Source of the DNA: Sulfopaludibacter sp035606355
GTDB lineage: Bacteria > Acidobacteriota > Terriglobia > Bryobacterales > Bryobacteraceae
Length of the DNA stretch: 64,000 nt
Assembly (NCBI GenBank): GCA_035606355.1
Contig: DATNFO010000075.1
Span: 1-64,000 of the forward strand
Reading direction: 5' to 3'
The notes under the pieces were generated by a model that searched no databases, had not been told where the DNA came from, and saw only the letters and a program-made list of their open reading frames with translations. The position numbers and the translations under genes are program-made. Below, piece after piece: positions 8,148 to 16,530 of this stretch (position 1 is its first letter; each line of letters starts with the position of its first letter).

Positions 8148-10115
8148 TTAGCTCAAGTAGGGATCGTCGGGAAGAACCACTTGCGGAGCGCGGAACAAAG
8201 AAACCACTGGCCTAGCGATGCCCGTGCGCTTGGCTTCGGCGAGCTCCCGGAGTTTCACGCACTCGCGGTTCAGGTGGAAAGCCTTCATCAGCTTCAGGCC
8301 TTGCGTGCACGCGTATGCATAGTTCCGGCAGTCGAGCGCTTCATTGCGCGCGCTTTCCGAGATCTTTTTCCACGAATAAGTGGGGATCGGCTTCGAATAG
8401 TCGGCCACGCGCCGCTCGGCGAGTAACATTTCGAAGTAATAGAGGTCGCGATCTCCCTTGGGAAAGTGACAGGAGCCCGGCCCGGGCGGATCTTGACGAA
8501 GCCGGGAATACACCACCTCTTTGATCGTGTCCACTCCGATCAGGAACGGCGGCGGTAGTTTGCCTTTTTGCTTCCCGAGCTTTACCGGCCACACAGCGCG
8601 TCCATAGCCGTCTTTACCACGCACGGCCCAGATGTTGCGGCTGCTTCTCTGCGCGCAAAACTCGCGGACGGTTTCCTGGTGATAGGACGCGTCGATGCAG
8701 GCGCCTTTCAGCGCGAGATCAATATTTAACTCGCTCAGCCACGTGCCGGAAAGCCAAGCGTCGAGTTCCTTCCAGACAGGTTTATCGACACCACTAGTGT
8801 CGCCCAAGAACACTTTATACTCGATGGACCACGACTCTTCGTCGGGACCCCAACCGACTAACTCGGCTTCGATGCGGTTCCCCTGGATATCGACGCCGGC
8901 CGTGAGCACGCCGACTTGCGCCGGAATCGTCGGCCCGTACGCTTCACACCGCGTGAGCAACGTAGCCGCATCAGCTTGCGCCTCTGCCGGATCTTCCCAG
9001 GCTTCGCCGAGTTTCAAGTTGACGAACGTTTTCTTGGCGATCGGCTTATCGTGCACCAACTCGTATTGCGCCGCGAGATTCGCCCAGGAGCTTTCCGGCC
9101 ACCCGTACGGATAAATCAGGGCGTTCATGTGATACGAGCGAATCTTGCCGCCTCCGTTACCTGGAGCCGAAGGCTGCCACTCGCCGTGCAACAGCGCTTC
9201 GGTTTTCTGCCATTCCGCGAACCTACCGACGCACCGCTCGCACTCGTACAACACCGTTGAGGGCTGGCCCTTATCCCAACGCAAGCCACCGGGTTGGCCG
9301 GTCTTTACGCGATCGGCACCGAGGATCAATGGTTGCTTGTGTCCGCAGAGAGGGCACGGCACACAAAACTGATTTTGATCGCCCGCAAGATACCAGCGAT
9401 CGATGTTCGACCGGCCCTTCAGCGTAGGCGTGGAACACAGGCCGATCTTGCGATTCGCGAACGTGCCGGTACGCTGAATGAGCAGATCCAGCGGGTTGCC
9501 CTCTTTGTCGAGATCTTCGGGATAGCCGTCGATCTCATCGGCGATGATAAACCGGCTCGGGTACGAGCGCAGGTCCGGCCCCGAGTTCGCGCCGGCAAAG
9601 ACGAGCGAGTCCCTGCCTTCGCCGAATTCCTTGAGCTGCGTCGTATTCGACGCGTCGCGGCTTCGCGGCTCGGCGACGATCGCCCTCAGCACCGGGGTGA
9701 CATCCACCATGCGGTCGAACCGCGTGCGGACGAATTTTTTTGCACTGCCGATTGTCGGCAGCACCATCATGGTGCTATCCGGATGCTGATGCATCCAGCA
9801 TCCGAGGGCGTTGAGCAAAATCTCCGTGCCGGCGCCCTGCGCAGCTTTTTTGATGGCGACGATTTCGCACGGGTCCGACGGGGTAAGCCGGTCCATGATT
9901 TCGCGCGTGTACGGCACCCGTTCGGTTCGCCACTCGCCCGGCCAGGGCGACGGCTTACCCACCACGCGGTAGGCGTCCGCCCATTCAGAGACGGTGATTT
10001 CCGGCTCAGGGCGAAGCCCGGCGCAGAAAGCGCTAGCTACCAGTGCCGCTGCTACACTCGACACTTTCCACCAGGGCTTTCTGCTGCGCTTCGATTTCGC
10101 GAATAATGCGTTCAT
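8148..10115 (-). CDS. Terminase large subunit, GpA family
   Basis: 655 residues with the GpA pattern: GLRPEPEITVSEWADAYRVV near residue 33, an unusual P-loop-like KKAAQGAGTEILLN near residue 89, Walker B RFIIADEIDGYPED near residue 188 and a Cys-pair (CPLCGHKQP, YECERCVGRF) as in many GpA proteins. The nuclease half has DVQGNRIEAELVGWGPDEE-like sequence from residue 407. The protein cuts and packages DNA into proheads. The ATG at 10115 overlaps the small subunit gene by 83 bases; a GTG at 10064 would shorten the N-terminus by 17 residues and is as likely. Confidence 0.93.
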   Translation of the reverse strand: MNALFAKSKRSRKPWWKVSSVAAALVASAFCAGLRPEPEITVSEWADAYRVVGKPSPWPGEWRTERVPYTREIMDRLTPSDPCEIVAIKKAAQGAGTEILLNALGCWMHQHPDSTMMVLPTIGSAKKFVRTRFDRMVDVTPVLRAIVAEPRSRDASNTTQLKEFGEGRDSLVFAGANSGPDLRSYPSRFIIADEIDGYPEDLDKEGNPLDLLIQRTGTFANRKIGLCSTPTLKGRSNIDRWYLAGDQNQFCVPCPLCGHKQPLILGADRVKTGQPGGLRWDKGQPSTVLYECERCVGRFAEWQKTEALLHGEWQPSAPGNGGGKIRSYHMNALIYPYGWPESSWANLAAQYELVHDKPIAKKTFVNLKLGEAWEDPAEAQADAATLLTRCEAYGPTIPAQVGVLTAGVDIQGNRIEAELVGWGPDEESWSIEYKVFLGDTSGVDKPVWKELDAWLSGTWLSELNIDLALKGACIDASYHQETVREFCAQRSSRNIWAVRGKDGYGRAVWPVKLGKQKGKLPPPFLIGVDTIKEVVYSRLRQDPPGPGSCHFPKGDRDLYYFEMLLAERRVADYSKPIPTYSWKKISESARNEALDCRNYAYACTQGLKLMKAFHLNRECVKLRELAEAKRTGIARPVVSLFRAPQVVLPDDPYLS

Positions 10116-10776
10116 CGTGCTGCCTGAGAATCTGACTGACCCGCATTTCGATTTCTTTCACATCGGTGAGCCCGGCCACGGCCTGGGCAATCTGAGATGG
10201 CGCCTGCTTGCGCACGCTGGCGCAAATCCTCCCGATCTCCCGGTATGACTTCCGGGCTTCGTCGGTTCGGATCGAAAGCCCGCGCTCTTGCTCCCACTTG
10301 GCCTGCTCGCGCCACGTCGTGATCCAAGCCATCCGCCGGCGAGCTTCCGCGAAGCTTTCTCCGTCGATGACTTCCCCACCCGCCGAAGGCCATTGCTCGT
10401 TTCGCGGCGGAGGTACCGGCCAGCCGTCCCAGTCGGGGGCTGGCGGCCGGCCATTCGTTCCCGGGGCCGACAGCGGCGTCAAAGCCAGCGGCGCTCGAGG
10501 GCCGCCCGTCGTGGCGTCCGTCGACACCAGAGCCGGCGACGCTGCAGGCGGCAACACTTCCGGGTTGAGCAGAGGCGGCGGCGGCGGCACCGGCGCTGCC
10601 GCTTCCTGCCGTTGCTTCGCCGGGTCCGAGTTCGCCGCCCAGGCCTTGTCGGCTTCCTCGGAGTCGATCCGGCTGTCTTCCGTCTTCCGGATGCGTCCGC
10701 TGGCGATGGCTTTCTGCACGGCGGCGAGCGAGCAGCCGCGATGGCGCGAGTACTCGCGCAGACCCATCACCGGCAT
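10033..10776 (-). CDS. Terminase small subunit (Nu1-like)
   Basis: 247 residues. The N-terminus has a winged-helix DNA-binding pattern typical of phage small terminases (GLREYSRHRGCSLAAVQKAI then GRIRKTEDSRIDSEEAD), followed by a Pro/Ala-rich linker of about 90 residues (residues 60-130) and a helical C-terminus (TWREQAKWEQERGLSIRTDE), which should contact the large subunit. It directs the large subunit to cos or pac DNA. Start could also be the ATG at 10767. Direct repeats lie immediately upstream (10779-10829). Long linker is unusual compared with lambda Nu1 (181 residues). Confidence 0.8.
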   Translation of the reverse strand: MPVMGLREYSRHRGCSLAAVQKAIASGRIRKTEDSRIDSEEADKAWAANSDPAKQRQEAAAPVPPPPPLLNPEVLPPAASPALVSTDATTGGPRAPLALTPLSAPGTNGRPPAPDWDGWPVPPPRNEQWPSAGGEVIDGESFAEARRRMAWITTWREQAKWEQERGLSIRTDEARKSYREIGRICASVRKQAPSQIAQAVAGLTDVKEIEMRVSQILRQHDERIIREIEAQQKALVESVECSSGTGS

Positions 10777-10778
10777 GA

Positions 10779-10829
10779 CTGACCACCGACAACCGCATAG
10801 TATTTAAGCTGACCACCCACCGACAACCG
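10779..10829. repeat. Direct repeats upstream of terminase (possible cosB-like sites)
   Basis: CTGACCACCGACAACCG (10779-10795) recurs as CTGACCACCCACCGACAACCG (10809-10829, with four extra bases), 30 bases apart. They lie immediately before the small terminase start. In lambda the gpNu1-binding R sites lie in this place. The repeat is seen; the cos role is inferred. Confidence 0.5.
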
Positions 10830-10940
10830 ACCCACAAACGCTGTGCTGACATCAATTTACCTGCGCGCGCCAAAACCGCCCGAAAGGACCCGCGCTCTTA
10901 ACCGAAACCTCCCCGTTAAGTGCACACGCATGCACGGTTG

Positions 10941-11318
10941 TCATCCGATCAGCGCCTTCCACACGGCCTTGCCGAGCAGGGTAAGACCCGAGCCGATCGC
11001 CAGCATCACGACTGGCCGAACCCACTGCGCCCAGCGTGCCGAGGTGCGCGCCGCACTTTCCCGGGCCGCTTTCCGGGCGGCGGACTCGGCTTCGAGGTTG
11101 GCCACTCGGGCGCCCAGGTCCGCTACCTGCGCCATCGCCGGGTTGGCCTTGAGAGCGGCCAAATCCCGGCTGGCCTCATCCATGCTTTTCCACAACTTCG
11201 CGACGCTACTGGTCTGCCGGTCAACATTCTGCGCCAGGCCTTCGACCGTGGCGATGAGCTTGCCAAGCTGCCCTGTAACTTCTAGCTGCCAAGTGTGCAG
11301 CGATTCCAGATCGGACAT
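10941..11318 (-). CDS. Small coiled-coil protein with C-terminal membrane segment (XhlA-like)
   Basis: 125 residues from the ATG at 11318 (MSDLESLHTW). Heptad-like Leu/Ile/Val spacing with many Gln, Lys and Glu covers residues 5-85, and the end has a single hydrophobic segment (VRPVVMLAIGSGLTLLGKAV). This layout (coiled coil, one C-terminal transmembrane helix) is that of haemolysin XhlA-like and some holin-associated phage proteins. No other lysis gene is near, so a membrane-tethered accessory or holin-like role is only a suggestion. It is the last gene before the 164-base gap to the terminase. Confidence 0.55.
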   Translation of the reverse strand: MSDLESLHTWQLEVTGQLGKLIATVEGLAQNVDRQTSSVAKLWKSMDEASRDLAALKANPAMAQVADLGARVANLEAESAARKAARESAARTSARWAQWVRPVVMLAIGSGLTLLGKAVWKALIG

Positions 11319-11325
11319 GACCCTG

Positions 11326-11556
11326 TTAGCGCCTTCTGAGCAATGCGAAGAGCCGGGATTCGTCCGTGGCCTCAAAGATCACCCGCATTGCCCGCTTGTC
11401 TTTCCGTCGGATGACTAGCTTGCCGCCTTCCGCAGAATCGATTAGTTGAGCCACGCTCATCGTCACGAAGGAATGGAAGCGCTGATTGATATACAGCGGA
11501 ACCTCGCGCCCTTGAAGCATGCCACGTTCGACGGCGAGGTACTTGCCGCCTGTCAC
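11326..11556 (-). CDS. Small phage protein of unknown function
   Basis: 76 residues using the GTG at 11556, which overlaps the upstream stop as GTGA; a longer frame to 11595 exists but would overlap its neighbour by 43 bases. Hydrophobic beta-like stretch (GREVPLYINQRFHSFVTM) is followed by a basic region (KLVIRRKDKRAMRVIFEA). No known motif. It lies in the short unit between the GGWCC array and the terminase genes. Confidence 0.5.
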   Translation of the reverse strand: MTGGKYLAVERGMLQGREVPLYINQRFHSFVTMSVAQLIDSAEGGKLVIRRKDKRAMRVIFEATDESRLFALLRRR

Positions 11557-11918
11557 CGCCCGACCGCTTTCCGGCGAACCAACTTCCCCCCGCAATCGGT
11601 GATTGCCTGGAGAAAGATTGCCTGATCGTCGGGATGGATGCGGCGAAACTGCATCACATGCCCTCGGATGATCTCGCCGTCACGCATTGTTTCAACGCGC
11701 GTGTATCGCTGCCCCATATAGTCAGCGATTCGCGGCATAGACGGCGGCTTAATGGGTTTGCCGGGCGTCGCGTTCTGGATCTCCATTACGCGGCCCTTGC
11801 GAACCTTGCGAACTCGCCATCCGTTGTGAAGCAGCTTCACTGCCTCGGTTGAAGTCACGCTCCGGACGCCGTGCCCGGAACTGTAAACGTAGACAACTGC
11901 CGCTAATTGAATCGTCAT
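11553..11918 (-). CDS. Small basic phage protein of unknown function
   Basis: 121 residues from the ATG at 11918; a GTG at 12017 would add 33 residues of low-complexity sequence with many Arg/Gln. The protein is basic with several beta-type stretches (AAVVYVYSSGHGV, NGWRVRKVRKGRVMEI) and a repeated KPIKPPSMPR linker. It is the first gene left of the mirrored GGWCC array, and no family is recognised. A DNA-binding role would fit the charge but is a guess. Confidence 0.5.
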   Translation of the reverse strand: MTIQLAAVVYVYSSGHGVRSVTSTEAVKLLHNGWRVRKVRKGRVMEIQNATPGKPIKPPSMPRIADYMGQRYTRVETMRDGEIIRGHVMQFRRIHPDDQAIFLQAITDCGGKLVRRKAVGR

Positions 11919-12099
11919 GAGACATTTGCGGCGAAGTGAAGCCAGCGGTTGGTAGGGTTGACGCTGGTGCGAGGGACGAATCCCCCGCAAAGTGAACGAC
12001 CGGAATTTCAACGGCACCCGGCAGCCTACTACTTAAAGACCCGTTCCGGCCTTTTTACAACCGAAGCGTCGGTAGTTCGGGCTACCGTGCTCCTATTCA

Positions 12100-12129
12100 C
12101 TATTAGCCGATCTCATGAGTGAAAGTCAA
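12100..12129 (-). promoter_or_regulatory. Weak promoter candidate for the terminase-side genes
   Basis: On the minus strand TTGACT (12124-12129) is followed 18 bases later by TAATAG (12100-12105). The -35 matches consensus at five of six bases, the -10 at only three. It lies between the GGWCC array and the first downstream gene at 11918, in an A+T-rich stretch that also has several ACTCAC/GAGTGA motifs. Confidence 0.3.
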
Positions 12130-12172
12130 AACATTTTTGTAATTAGTTGTTTTACTCACTCAGATCAAGTTA

Positions 12173-12507
12173 GGTCCACACTGGACCGCATGTGGACCGC
12201 ATCTTACATGGCTTCTAACTACCTCATTCTAATTGTTAGGTCCGGTAGGTCCGTATGGTCCATGTTATACGCGCACATATAACAAACATAATTGGTGAAT
12301 GAGGGGAATGTAAGAGCATTTTCGAGCAGGGACTTTCGTCGAGCGAAAAAGGGTAGGGGAAAAACGCCGGGCGAGAAAATGCGCGTGAAATGAAAATCGT
12401 ATATACGCGCGGGCGCAAGGACCATACGGACCTAACGGACCTATCGCTTATTTTGTTTGACTTACAGCGGGCCTGAGATGCGGTCCACATGCGGTCCAGG
12501 CCGGACC
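12173..12507. other. Mirrored GGWCC array: candidate replication origin or master operator
   Basis: Twelve GGWCC motifs occur in four triplets: 12173/12183/12194, 12239/12248/12257, 12419/12428/12437, 12482/12493/12503 (start positions). Spacings within triplets are 10,11 / 9,9 / 9,9 / 11,10, and 45 bases separate outer from inner triplets on both sides, so the array is symmetric about 12,340. The outer arms share a perfect 24-base inverted repeat (12181-12204 with 12476-12499) and the inner arms match at 25 of 27 bases. A small hairpin (TTTCG/CGAAA, 12334-12348) sits at the centre. The whole 12018-12507 gap has no credible gene. Its place beside the primase-helicase suggests an origin; an operator for both phage units is the alternative. 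Confidence 0.75.
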
Positions 12508-13476
12508 TTAAGAGGAGGGAATATCTACACGGTCGAGCTTGGGGCTTACGCCCCGCGCGTCATCAGTAGCGGCGGCGGTCGACGACAGCGCCATCAACAA
12601 CGCTTGCCGTTCCAGGCGGTTCATCTTGCCGAGTTTCGCGGTCCACCGACGAGACTTGCGGCGGATGCGCTCCCGATCGCGCTTGTTGTCACCCAGGTAA
12701 CGGTAGTCGTGGAGCTCAATCGGTTCGGCGAAGTTAGCCCAGCAACACTCTGACACCGGCCCGCGCCGGGTTTGCGCCGTGTACTCGATGCGGTGCCAGC
12801 CGGCGAGCTCGCGGTCATAGAGGGTTGAAGCGTAGCCGCTGATCAGCACGCAACAGGGAAGGCGGAGCACGATCCGGAGCAACTCGCGGTGCTGTGTCCC
12901 CGTCATCTCATGCTGGTAGAGGGATAAGTCGCGCCGTGTCGCGTGCAGGTACGGTGGATCGCAGTACACGAGTTCACGGCCGGTCCAGCCATAAGACCGT
13001 AGCCATTCAAGCGCATCCACACATTCAAAACGGAAATCGAGGTCGAATCCGGCGGCGCTGCAGCGATCGCCACAGCCGCCTGGTGTGGCGGCTGTGGCCA
13101 GCAGTCGCTCTGTTCGGCGACGGGATCCGGTGACGCTCGATCGCGCGACGCTCGATGCAGCGACTCTGCCGGCGCAGTCGCCGGGTCTTGCGCCAGGCGC
13201 CGGCGCAGGCCGCGGCGCCCCCATTGCCGGGCTGCCGAACATTTTCAGCATCCCGGCTGGACCGTCCCACGCGGCAATCACGTCCGGATCGATGTCGAGA
13301 CCGATATTCACTCGGGCCGGCCGCTTGCGCAGCATGACAGCACCGCCGCCCAGGAAGGGCTCGATATAGACCTCGTGCGGCGGCATGAGGTTGATGATTT
13401 TCTGATATACTCCCGCGCCGCCCTTGCCGCCCATGTAACCGCCGAGTTGGAAACGCCGGACTTCGTTCGGTCTCAT
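12508..13476 (-). CDS. DNA adenine methyltransferase (Dam-like) with low-complexity insert
   Basis: 322 residues from the ATG at 13476, which overlaps the upstream stop (ATGA). It has the AdoMet-binding motif region (FLGGGAVMLRKRPARVNIGL then DIDPDV) at residues 30-60 and the catalytic DPPY motif (VYCDPPYLHATRRD) near residue 165, in the order of the alpha-type Dam family. Between them lies an Arg/Ala/Ser-rich stretch (residues about 75-135) that does not look like a folded domain and includes a perfect DNA hairpin. The enzyme would methylate adenine, likely protecting phage DNA or controlling replication. Activity despite the insert is uncertain. Confidence 0.85.
   Translation of the reverse strand: MRPNEVRRFQLGGYMGGKGGAGVYQKIINLMPPHEVYIEPFLGGGAVMLRKRPARVNIGLDIDPDVIAAWDGPAGMLKMFGSPAMGAPRPAPAPGARPGDCAGRVAASSVARSSVTGSRRRTERLLATAATPGGCGDRCSAAGFDLDFRFECVDALEWLRSYGWTGRELVYCDPPYLHATRRDLSLYQHEMTGTQHRELLRIVLRLPCCVLISGYASTLYDRELAGWHRIEYTAQTRRGPVSECCWANFAEPIELHDYRYLGDNKRDRERIRRKSRRWTAKLGKMNRLERQALLMALSSTAAATDDARGVSPKLDRVDIPSS
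13069..13098. repeat. Perfect 12-base hairpin inside the methyltransferase gene
   Basis: GCCACAGCCGCC (13069-13080) and GGCGGCTGTGGC (13087-13098) form a perfect stem with a 6-base loop. It lies in the low-complexity insert region of the dam gene, between the AdoMet and DPPY motifs, where the encoded protein is Arg/Ala/Gly-rich. A short inserted palindromic element that kept the frame would explain both. Confidence 0.6.
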
Positions 13477-13688
13477 GCGCCCAGCACTCGCTTTCCCTCC
13501 GCGGTCACGAGAAAGAAACGGCGTTCGCGCGAATCCAGCCACGTTTCGAGCAAGCCTCGATCGCAAAGCCCCTTGATCTCGCGCAACGGAATTCCTAACA
13601 CCTTCGGGTCGCCTGTTTGCGAGGCATTCCAAACAGCGGCTAACACACTGCGTTCCCTCTGCTCGTCACCGGCAATCTGCGGGCTCAT
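13473..13688 (-). CDS. Small phage protein, possible winged-helix
   Basis: 71 residues; start and stop overlap both neighbours by four bases (ATGA). The predicted pattern is helix (RERSVLAAVWNAS), helix (LREIKGLCDRGLLETWLD) and a two-strand wing (RRFFLVTAEGKRVL), which suits a small winged-helix DNA-binding protein. It lies between the primase and the methyltransferase. Family not recognised. Confidence 0.55.
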   Translation of the reverse strand: MSPQIAGDEQRERSVLAAVWNASQTGDPKVLGIPLREIKGLCDRGLLETWLDSRERRFFLVTAEGKRVLGA

Positions 13689-16330
13689 AGCAACCTCTCG
13701 CTCGACATCAGGAGTTCTTGCTGCGTAGCCGCGGCCTGTCTCGCCGCGTCGGTATATGGCCGATATACCCGAGGACGTGCGCCATCAGAGAGACGCGCTC
13801 GATGCTGTTTCCAACCCAAACGCTTGAGAATTGCAGCAACCCGATTGCCGTGCGTTTTCTCCTGCCTCGACGTAACAATATCCAGGCACTCAGGGCCAAG
13901 GATTTCCGTAACCGTAACCTCTTGCCGTGCGCCGCCCCGGAGATAGCCCATGATTTTTTCGTCCCAGGGATCGCTCTTTTGGCGCGCTGCGGTTTGGAGT
14001 CTCGCGGCCTCGATCACTTCCTTGTCATCGAGCCACCACGAAGCGCCGTCTTTGAACCGGTGGTAGGCCTCAGCCCATAGCTGGTCACGTTCGCGCGCCA
14101 GGGCGTCGAGGTTGATATCGCCGCATTCGACGGGCCAGAAACGGCGGTTTTCATCGTCCTGCAAGTACTCTTCAAGGTTGACGGTTCCGGCGAAGATGCA
14201 TTGCCGCGGAACGTCTACCAGTCGCCCGGCGTATGGAGGCCGGTAGCGTTCGACGGTACGCGACATGAACGCTTTCACTTCTTCCACTTCGCTTTTCGTA
14301 ATACTGCCCATCTCGCCGATTTCGATAATCCAGACCCCATGGGTTTGCATGCTCGCGTCTTTACTGCGCATCGCCTCAAGTTGATCGGTAAACCAATCGC
14401 CGCCAAGCACCTTTAAGGCGCTCGATTTTCGCTTGCCCTGCGGTCCTTCGAGCACAATTGCGCAATCGGCCTTACAGCCCGGCCGCATGACGCGCGCCAC
14501 CGCCGAGATGAGCCACTTCGCTCCAATGTGAGCAAGATACCCGGAGCCTTTCATCGGCTTATCTTCTACGGCTTTCGCGCCGCAAATGACTTCGAGCCAC
14601 CTGTCAATGCGCCAGATTCCATCCCACTCCAGGCCGCGCAAGTAATCCCGTACCGGGTGAAATAAGCGCTCATATCCCACTGCTTCTGCCGCACGGCCGG
14701 CGATCTCGATAGAGACGTCAATGTCGTGGTGCTGGAGCCAGTCGGCGGCGAGCACGTCGTGACGGTTGCCCCACTTGCCTTCCGGCGCTCCCGTCGGCGG
14801 AGCTTTCTTTGCCCACGTCATCTCCGCGAATTCATCCCGCCAAATGACACCTTCCCATTCAGGCGCGTGCCGGAATGCCGTGATGGCGTTCGCTAAATTA
14901 GCGCGCGGCTGGCCATTGCCCGCCCGCAGCAGCAAACTGGTCCACGGCGGCCGGCCGCCGCCGGATTCGCCGCCAGCGGCCGCGGCACGCTTCGTGCGGT
15001 CCTTAATCGCGATCGAGATGACTTTCGCGAGGCGCCGCGATTTCAGGCGGCCACCGAAGTAGTCTTCGAGCCGCGCTTCGGCCTTCGCGCGAGTCAGGGA
15101 GTCAGCCGCGGCAATGAGAGGCGCCAAGTCGTACGCCTGCTCAAGACAGCCCGGGCCGCCTTCGGCCTTCGATGCACGGTCCGCCTCAATCACTTCATCT
15201 ACGGCCTTCAGGACGGTGTGTTGGGCTGCTTCATCGCTCCGGTTTTCATGCATCGCAGGCGGCGGCGCATCACTGTCCTGTGGATCGGTGGCATCACCTC
15301 GTTGAGTCGCTGCATCGAGCGGCCGGGCCCGGTGTTCATTCCGGCCCGGCATGCCGAGCAAGATCGGCGATTTCACATTGGCCGCGCACTGATTGCAGAA
15401 CCGCGATCCGCCGAGAGAATGCCGGACTTTGTTGCACGTCGTCGGTCCGGCGTCGCGCAAGGCATGCTCCAGCTTCTTTGCCGTCTCGCGCGCGTTGTAC
15501 CCGGAATGCGGAGAACTCAGTTCGTGGGCGAGCTGCTCCCCGTTTTCGCACCGCCCCAAAATCGCGAGCTGTGCATACCATTCCGGCTCACTCAGAGACT
15601 TCGCATTGTCGGCAGTCCAGCGCATCCACTCGCACTGGCGTAAGATCGCGCCGACGTCGGCAAGCGGCCACTTCGCGCCGCCCTGGTCGGGTTTCTTGCC
15701 CGCCGCTTTCGGCTGCTGGAGGCGCTGCTTGATTATGTCGACCAGCCAGGAAGGAGCGGGCGGCAGCTCGTCGGCCGGTTCGATGTCCCAAAAGTATGCT
15801 TCGCCTCGCGCGTGCGCGAATGACGGAGGCATAACCACATTGTGGTTTTCAAGCAAGACTTCGAGGCCAGGCTCGATCTCGATCATTCCCGGCGCATTCT
15901 CAACCCCGTCCGGCCACCGGAAATGCTCGTGCAGGCCCTTGCCGCCGGTGACGCACGTCGGACATTCCGGCAGTTTGCCGTGTTTTTCAATCAACGTGCC
16001 GCGCGCCCAATCGCCACCGTTGCGCGGATCTGTGTCTAACACCAAGCAGCCGGAGGCCCTTCCGGTAGCGATCCCTACATTCGCCATCGGCCAGGACTTC
16101 CACCACGCGCGTATCTTCTTTTCATCCGCGCTGGCGAGCTGCTCCCATTTGTTGAACCGCGGATGTTTGCCCGGAGTACGGCACGCGGCGAGCCCTTTCT
16201 CCGCACGCCAGCCGTCACAGGTGCATACTCCATCCGCCGTTAGATTGTGCAGCGGCATGACGCGCCACCCGCGCCGTGCATAATCGAGCGCGGCTTCGAG
16301 CAGCGCGGCGGCCTGCGGATTCACGCTCAC
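13685..16330 (-). CDS. Primase-polymerase / VapE-type helicase
   Basis: 881 residues. N-terminal primase-polymerase domain (residues 1-200): LDYARRGWRVMPLHN, GIATGRASGCLVLDTDPRNG with the metal-binding DxD, and HEHFRWPDG. A linker with Cys residues near 315-325 (CNKVRHSLGGSRFCNQC) follows. The C-terminal half is a superfamily 3-like VapE/VirE ATPase with P-loop EGPQGKRKSSALKVLG (residue about 632), IIEIGEMGSITKSEVEEVKA and the arginine-finger region ENRRFWPVEC. It should prime and unwind phage DNA. GTG start at 16330 overlaps the upstream stop. Confidence 0.9.
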   Translation of the reverse strand: MSVNPQAAALLEAALDYARRGWRVMPLHNLTADGVCTCDGWRAEKGLAACRTPGKHPRFNKWEQLASADEKKIRAWWKSWPMANVGIATGRASGCLVLDTDPRNGGDWARGTLIEKHGKLPECPTCVTGGKGLHEHFRWPDGVENAPGMIEIEPGLEVLLENHNVVMPPSFAHARGEAYFWDIEPADELPPAPSWLVDIIKQRLQQPKAAGKKPDQGGAKWPLADVGAILRQCEWMRWTADNAKSLSEPEWYAQLAILGRCENGEQLAHELSSPHSGYNARETAKKLEHALRDAGPTTCNKVRHSLGGSRFCNQCAANVKSPILLGMPGRNEHRARPLDAATQRGDATDPQDSDAPPPAMHENRSDEAAQHTVLKAVDEVIEADRASKAEGGPGCLEQAYDLAPLIAAADSLTRAKAEARLEDYFGGRLKSRRLAKVISIAIKDRTKRAAAAGGESGGGRPPWTSLLLRAGNGQPRANLANAITAFRHAPEWEGVIWRDEFAEMTWAKKAPPTGAPEGKWGNRHDVLAADWLQHHDIDVSIEIAGRAAEAVGYERLFHPVRDYLRGLEWDGIWRIDRWLEVICGAKAVEDKPMKGSGYLAHIGAKWLISAVARVMRPGCKADCAIVLEGPQGKRKSSALKVLGGDWFTDQLEAMRSKDASMQTHGVWIIEIGEMGSITKSEVEEVKAFMSRTVERYRPPYAGRLVDVPRQCIFAGTVNLEEYLQDDENRRFWPVECGDINLDALARERDQLWAEAYHRFKDGASWWLDDKEVIEAARLQTAARQKSDPWDEKIMGYLRGGARQEVTVTEILGPECLDIVTSRQEKTHGNRVAAILKRLGWKQHRARLSDGARPRVYRPYTDAARQAAATQQELLMSSERLL

Positions 16331-16530
16331 CGCGCCGCCCCCAGTGCCGCCTGTTGGACTTGTCGAGCCCGCTCAAACAGCGCGTACACGCGCCATTTCT
16401 CCCACGCGCGCGGCGAGGAAAACCAGCGGATCTCCCGTTCGAACTGGCACTCCGGACAGGGAAGGTAGCGGACCTCTTCGACCGGAAGCACCACCGGGTG
16501 GCCGCATTTCGGGCAAGGCAGCGTGATCAC
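16327..16530 (-). CDS. Small zinc-ribbon protein
   Basis: 67 residues. GTG at 16530 is preferred because it overlaps the upstream stop (GTGA); an ATG at 16578 is possible but would overlap by 52 bases. Two CxxC pairs (LPCPKCGHP and LPCPECQFE) make a zinc ribbon, followed by a basic helix (WEKWRVYALFERARQ). Overlaps the primase start by four bases. Likely binds DNA or a protein partner; function unknown. Confidence 0.6.
   Translation of the reverse strand: MITLPCPKCGHPVVLPVEEVRYLPCPECQFEREIRWFSSPRAWEKWRVYALFERARQVQQAALGAAR

Noticed and set aside
10112..10873. Alternative minus-strand frame of 253 codons overlapping the small terminase
   Set aside because: The terminase frame has the winged-helix pattern and correct place; this frame is Gly/Arg/Ala-rich noise.
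12219..12490. Two short minus-strand reading frames inside the GGWCC array
   Set aside because: They run through the repeated motifs, have no ribosome site and biased, unstructured composition; the array explains the region better.
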